This document shows, one piece after another, positions 26,745-29,099 of a stretch of DNA of 29,099 nucleotides. Positions within the stretch are counted from its first letter, which is position 1. Every line of letters begins with the position of its first letter. The DNA lies in contig JAAYQB010000001.1 in assembly GCA_012519525.1 (NCBI GenBank), positions 1-29,099 on the forward strand. Direction: 5' to 3'. Origin of the DNA: Bacteroidales bacterium (lineage in GTDB: Bacteria > Bacteroidota > Bacteroidia > Bacteroidales > WCHB1-69). The notes beneath the pieces are model-generated. The model worked only from the letters and a program-made list of their open reading frames with translations, had not been told where the DNA came from and did no database searches. Both the position numbers and the translations under genes were made by a program.

Positions 26745-27434
26745 ATGGCTATTTTACTTTGCATAGAAACCTCAACAGAAATTTGTTCGGTAGCGATAGC
26801 TAATAATAATCAATTACTTGCACTTGAAGAAGTCAGTGAAGGTAATTCGCATGCCAAACTGTTGATGTCGTTTGTTGATAAAGTTTTAACTACTGCTAAT
26901 ATTGCTATTAATGAAATAGATGCTGTTTGTTTTAGCGAAGGTCCGGGTTCTTATACCGGTTTGCGTATCGGACTTTCGACGGCTAAAGGCTTGTGTTATA
27001 CTTTAGATAAAAAACTTATCCATGTAAGCACATTACAAAGTATGGCTTGGGGTGCACGTAAAGCAATGGCATTAGATGCTTATTATTGTCCAATGATTGA
27101 TGCGAGACGAATGGAAGTTTTTACTGCCATTTACGATTCTCGTTTAGCGATAGTAGAGGAGGTGAAAAGTAAAATTATTACAGAGAATACTTTTATTGAA
27201 ATAGCGAAAGAACAGCCATTGGTATTATCGGGAAATGGACTTGAAAAGTGCAAGGAAGTAATAAAAGAAACACCTAACTTGATTTTTTCTAATGTCCAAA
27301 CTTCAGCGGCTTATATGATAGAGTTGGCTTATGAAAAATATGAAAAACAACAGTTTGAGAACGTAGCTTATGTAGAACCGTTTTATTTGAAAGAATTTCT
27401 GGCAGGAAAACCCAAAGTAAAAGGATTGTATTAA
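26745..27434 (+). CDS. tsaB: tRNA t6A37 synthesis protein TsaB
   Basis: 229 residues. ASKHA fold: LCIETSTEICSVAI at the N-terminus, SHAKLLM, and GPGSYTGLRIGLSTAKGLCY, the TsaB/YeaZ hallmark. TsaB is the platform that dimerises with TsaD and, with TsaE and TsaC, adds the threonylcarbamoyl group to A37 of ANN-reading tRNAs. The length and the lack of the metal-binding HxxxH pattern separate it from TsaD. The start lies 4 bases after the upstream gene and the stop 3 bases before the UspA-like gene, so translation is tightly packed. Confidence 0.93.
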   Translation: MAILLCIETSTEICSVAIANNNQLLALEEVSEGNSHAKLLMSFVDKVLTTANIAINEIDAVCFSEGPGSYTGLRIGLSTAKGLCYTLDKKLIHVSTLQSMAWGARKAMALDAYYCPMIDARRMEVFTAIYDSRLAIVEEVKSKIITENTFIEIAKEQPLVLSGNGLEKCKEVIKETPNLIFSNVQTSAAYMIELAYEKYEKQQFENVAYVEPFYLKEFLAGKPKVKGLY

Positions 27435-27437
27435 TTC

Positions 27438-28259
27438 ATGAAAGAAGAGAAAAAAAAATTACGCATCATCTGTTTTACCGACTACACTTCTTATGGAGAT
27501 GCAGCAGTGGCACATGCTTTTGCTTTGTGTATGATATTTAGAGCCGAGCTTTATATTTTACCTTTAATGAAAGAGCAAAAACAACACAGCGATACTTTTA
27601 AACATGTGTTAGAAATGAGCGAAGAGCAGCAGGTGAAGATTGTACACTATACACATTGTCCGAAATTAAGAAAAGAAATTTATGCTTTTGCTGAAGAAAA
27701 CAATGGGATGATGATGGTAATTGCTGCTGCAAAAAGTAAAAAAATCACTTTTTTCAACTATAGTAAAGCCTTGTCTTTTATTAAAAAATCAAGACTGCCC
27801 GTTTTGGTTGTGGGAAAAAAATTGCCGACAGCAGATGCTTATCAAAACATAATATTGCCTTTAGATTCCTCGATGTATTCAAAAGAAAAATCATTGTGGG
27901 CATCTTATTTTAGTCGCTTCTACAATGCCTATGTGCATGTGTTGTATAAGAATTATAAAGATGATTTTTTAAGATATAAATTAGTCGAAAATATAGGGTT
28001 TACCGAAAAATTGTACGATAATTTAAATGTGTTGTTTAAAAAACATTCTGTTGATAATGTAAAAAAAGACATTGATGATTATGCTTGCGATTTTGCACCG
28101 TCGGTAAAAGGAAGTCTGATACTGAGCATGACAACCAAATACCTTACTCTTTTTGATATACTTTTAGGAACAAAAGAAAGAAAAACAATAAGATACGTTA
28201 ATACAATACCTTATCTTTATATCAATCAACGTGATGACTTATATGTGCTATGTACTTAA
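27438..28259 (+). CDS. UspA-like universal stress protein fold
   Basis: 273 residues. The first 135 fit one Usp unit: KKLRIICFTDYTSYGDAAVAHAFALC, an acidic strand-turn, and the closing SRLPVLVVGKKLP. The usual ATP-binding pattern G-2x-G-9x-G(S/T) before that last strand is missing (the place reads AAAKSKKITFFNYSKALSF), so it probably does not bind ATP in the standard way. The second half (about 136-273) starts YQNIILPLDSSMYSKEKSLWA, like a second, more diverged Usp unit. It lies 3 bases after tsaB. Function unknown beyond a stress-protein likeness. Confidence 0.7.
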   Translation: MKEEKKKLRIICFTDYTSYGDAAVAHAFALCMIFRAELYILPLMKEQKQHSDTFKHVLEMSEEQQVKIVHYTHCPKLRKEIYAFAEENNGMMMVIAAAKSKKITFFNYSKALSFIKKSRLPVLVVGKKLPTADAYQNIILPLDSSMYSKEKSLWASYFSRFYNAYVHVLYKNYKDDFLRYKLVENIGFTEKLYDNLNVLFKKHSVDNVKKDIDDYACDFAPSVKGSLILSMTTKYLTLFDILLGTKERKTIRYVNTIPYLYINQRDDLYVLCT

Positions 28260-28298
28260 ATAAGCTCAACCCATTGTGATTTTTAATTGACTTAGCAA

Positions 28299-28940
28299 AT
28301 GAAAGAAAACCCATTCGATTTATTTACGGAATATTATGAAAATTGGTTCGTAAAGAATGCAATTGTTTTTGAGACAGAATTGCTTGCTCTGCAACAGCTT
28401 GTTCCTGTCAAAGGCGAAGGTTTAGAAGTAGGAATAGGAACTGGAATTTTTGCTGAAAAATTAGGAATTAATACAGGAGTCGATCCTTCGGAAAAGATGT
28501 TGGCTTATGCTAAAAGACGAAAATTGAATGTTGTAAAAGCAAGAGCTGAAGATTTACCTTATGCAAATAATCGTTTCGATTATGTTGTTTTTATTACCTC
28601 TATTTGTTTTGTCGAGGATGTCGAAAAAGCACTTAAAGAGGCGTACAGAGTGTTAAAAGAAAATGGCTATATCATTATAGCATTCATTGATAAAGGAAGC
28701 CGATACGGGAAAATCTTAGAGAAAAGAAAAACAAAAAGTAGATTTTATAGCATAGCTACATTTTATTCGACCGATGAAATAATAACAAAGGTAAAAGCAG
28801 CTAATTTTGAAGTAATGACTATTATTCAGACACTTATTCAACAGAATCCTTTGAAAGTAGAAACGCCTGCCGATGGATATGGAGAGGGCTCTTTTGTGGT
28901 AATAAAAGCAAAAAGACAATGTAGAAATGAGCAAGGTTGA
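28299..28940 (+). CDS. SAM-dependent methyltransferase (class I, type 11)
   Basis: 213 residues. Motif I GEGLEVGIGTGIFAEKLG (39-56), the acidic strand GVDPSEKML, ARAEDLPYANNRFDYVVF and ALKEAYRVLKENGYIIIAF give the full Rossmann methyltransferase order of the UbiE/type 11 group. The substrate cannot be told. The last residues (CRNEQG and the stop) lie inside a TGAGC repeat copy (28928-28944), so the C-terminus may have been reshaped by that element. A separate transcript from the UspA-like gene is possible, since 39 bases separate them. Confidence 0.8.
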   Translation: MKENPFDLFTEYYENWFVKNAIVFETELLALQQLVPVKGEGLEVGIGTGIFAEKLGINTGVDPSEKMLAYAKRRKLNVVKARAEDLPYANNRFDYVVFITSICFVEDVEKALKEAYRVLKENGYIIIAFIDKGSRYGKILEKRKTKSRFYSIATFYSTDEIITKVKAANFEVMTIIQTLIQQNPLKVETPADGYGEGSFVVIKAKRQCRNEQG

Positions 28941-28981
28941 AGTAGTCGAAGTGTCATCGGTTACTGAGCGAAGTAAAAGTA
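28928..28981. repeat. Decayed two-copy TGAGC..AAGT repeat
   Basis: TGAGCAAGGTTGAAGTA (28928-28944) and TGAGCGAAGTAAAAGTA (28965-28981) match at 13 of 17 bases, 37 bases apart. Both resemble the CACTGAGCGGAGTCGAAGTG repeat seen between genes in many Bacteroidota. The first copy overlaps the methyltransferase stop. No gene was seen from 28941 to the window end. Confidence 0.5.
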
Positions 28982-29099
28982 TTAATTTTCACCTTTCATA
29001 ACCTTCTTTTCTTCCACTTCGGGTTTCAATAATCATATAAGACGGCTTATTTAATAACGTAAATACCTATTAAATCAAATATAATCTTATTGATAATCA

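Noticed and set aside
29000..29060. Short minus-strand frame MIIETRSGRKEGYER near the right edge
   Set aside because: Fifteen codons, no ribosome site or family likeness seen.

Overview
The window looks like a chromosome segment of an AT-rich member of Bacteroidota, most likely order Bacteroidales. Three observations support this. Several genes carry the Bacteroidota -7 promoter box (TAnnTTTG). The run bamD - rpoZ - coaBC - DUF4835 - recN is a gene order I know from this phylum. A short GT5 'starch synthase', a DUF4270 lipoprotein and glmS also stand together, as in Bacteroidales. The species cannot be named from the sequence, and no rRNA, tRNA, CRISPR array or recognisable insertion sequence was seen.

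Bases 1-7008 hold a compact one-strand operon unlike the rest. It encodes a very large protein with an actin/Hsp70-type (ASKHA) ATPase fold, cut by the left window edge; a MotA/TolQ/ExbB-type channel subunit with a long coiled tail; a MotB/OmpA-type partner; and a small lipoprotein-like retropepsin (aspartic protease). The channel pair resembles ZorA/ZorB of Zorya anti-phage defence. The partners seen here are not the ZorC/D, ZorE or ZorF/G proteins of the described Zorya types. The ATPase gene also carries a run of eight G, a possible slippage switch. This is the best candidate for an undescribed system.

Bases 7168-13570 are housekeeping: an EnvC-like murein hydrolase activator with a degenerate LytM site, then bamD, rpoZ, coaBC, a DUF4835 protein and recN, closely packed. 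Bases 13698-17535 hold ilvE with a P-loop GTPase of the cyclic 2,3-diphosphoglycerate synthetase type, a clear intrinsic terminator, then pyrB-pyrI (aspartate transcarbamoylase). On the minus strand lie clpC and a GT4 glycosyltransferase, 8 bases apart and convergent with pyrI.

A 317-base divergent control region (21231-21547) separates clpC from a plus-strand run: short GT5 protein, DUF4270 lipoprotein, glmS, a TPR-like lipoprotein, tsaB, a UspA-like protein and a SAM methyltransferase. The last 160 bases hold no gene but contain a decayed TGAGC..AAGT repeat of a kind seen in Bacteroidota intergenic DNA.
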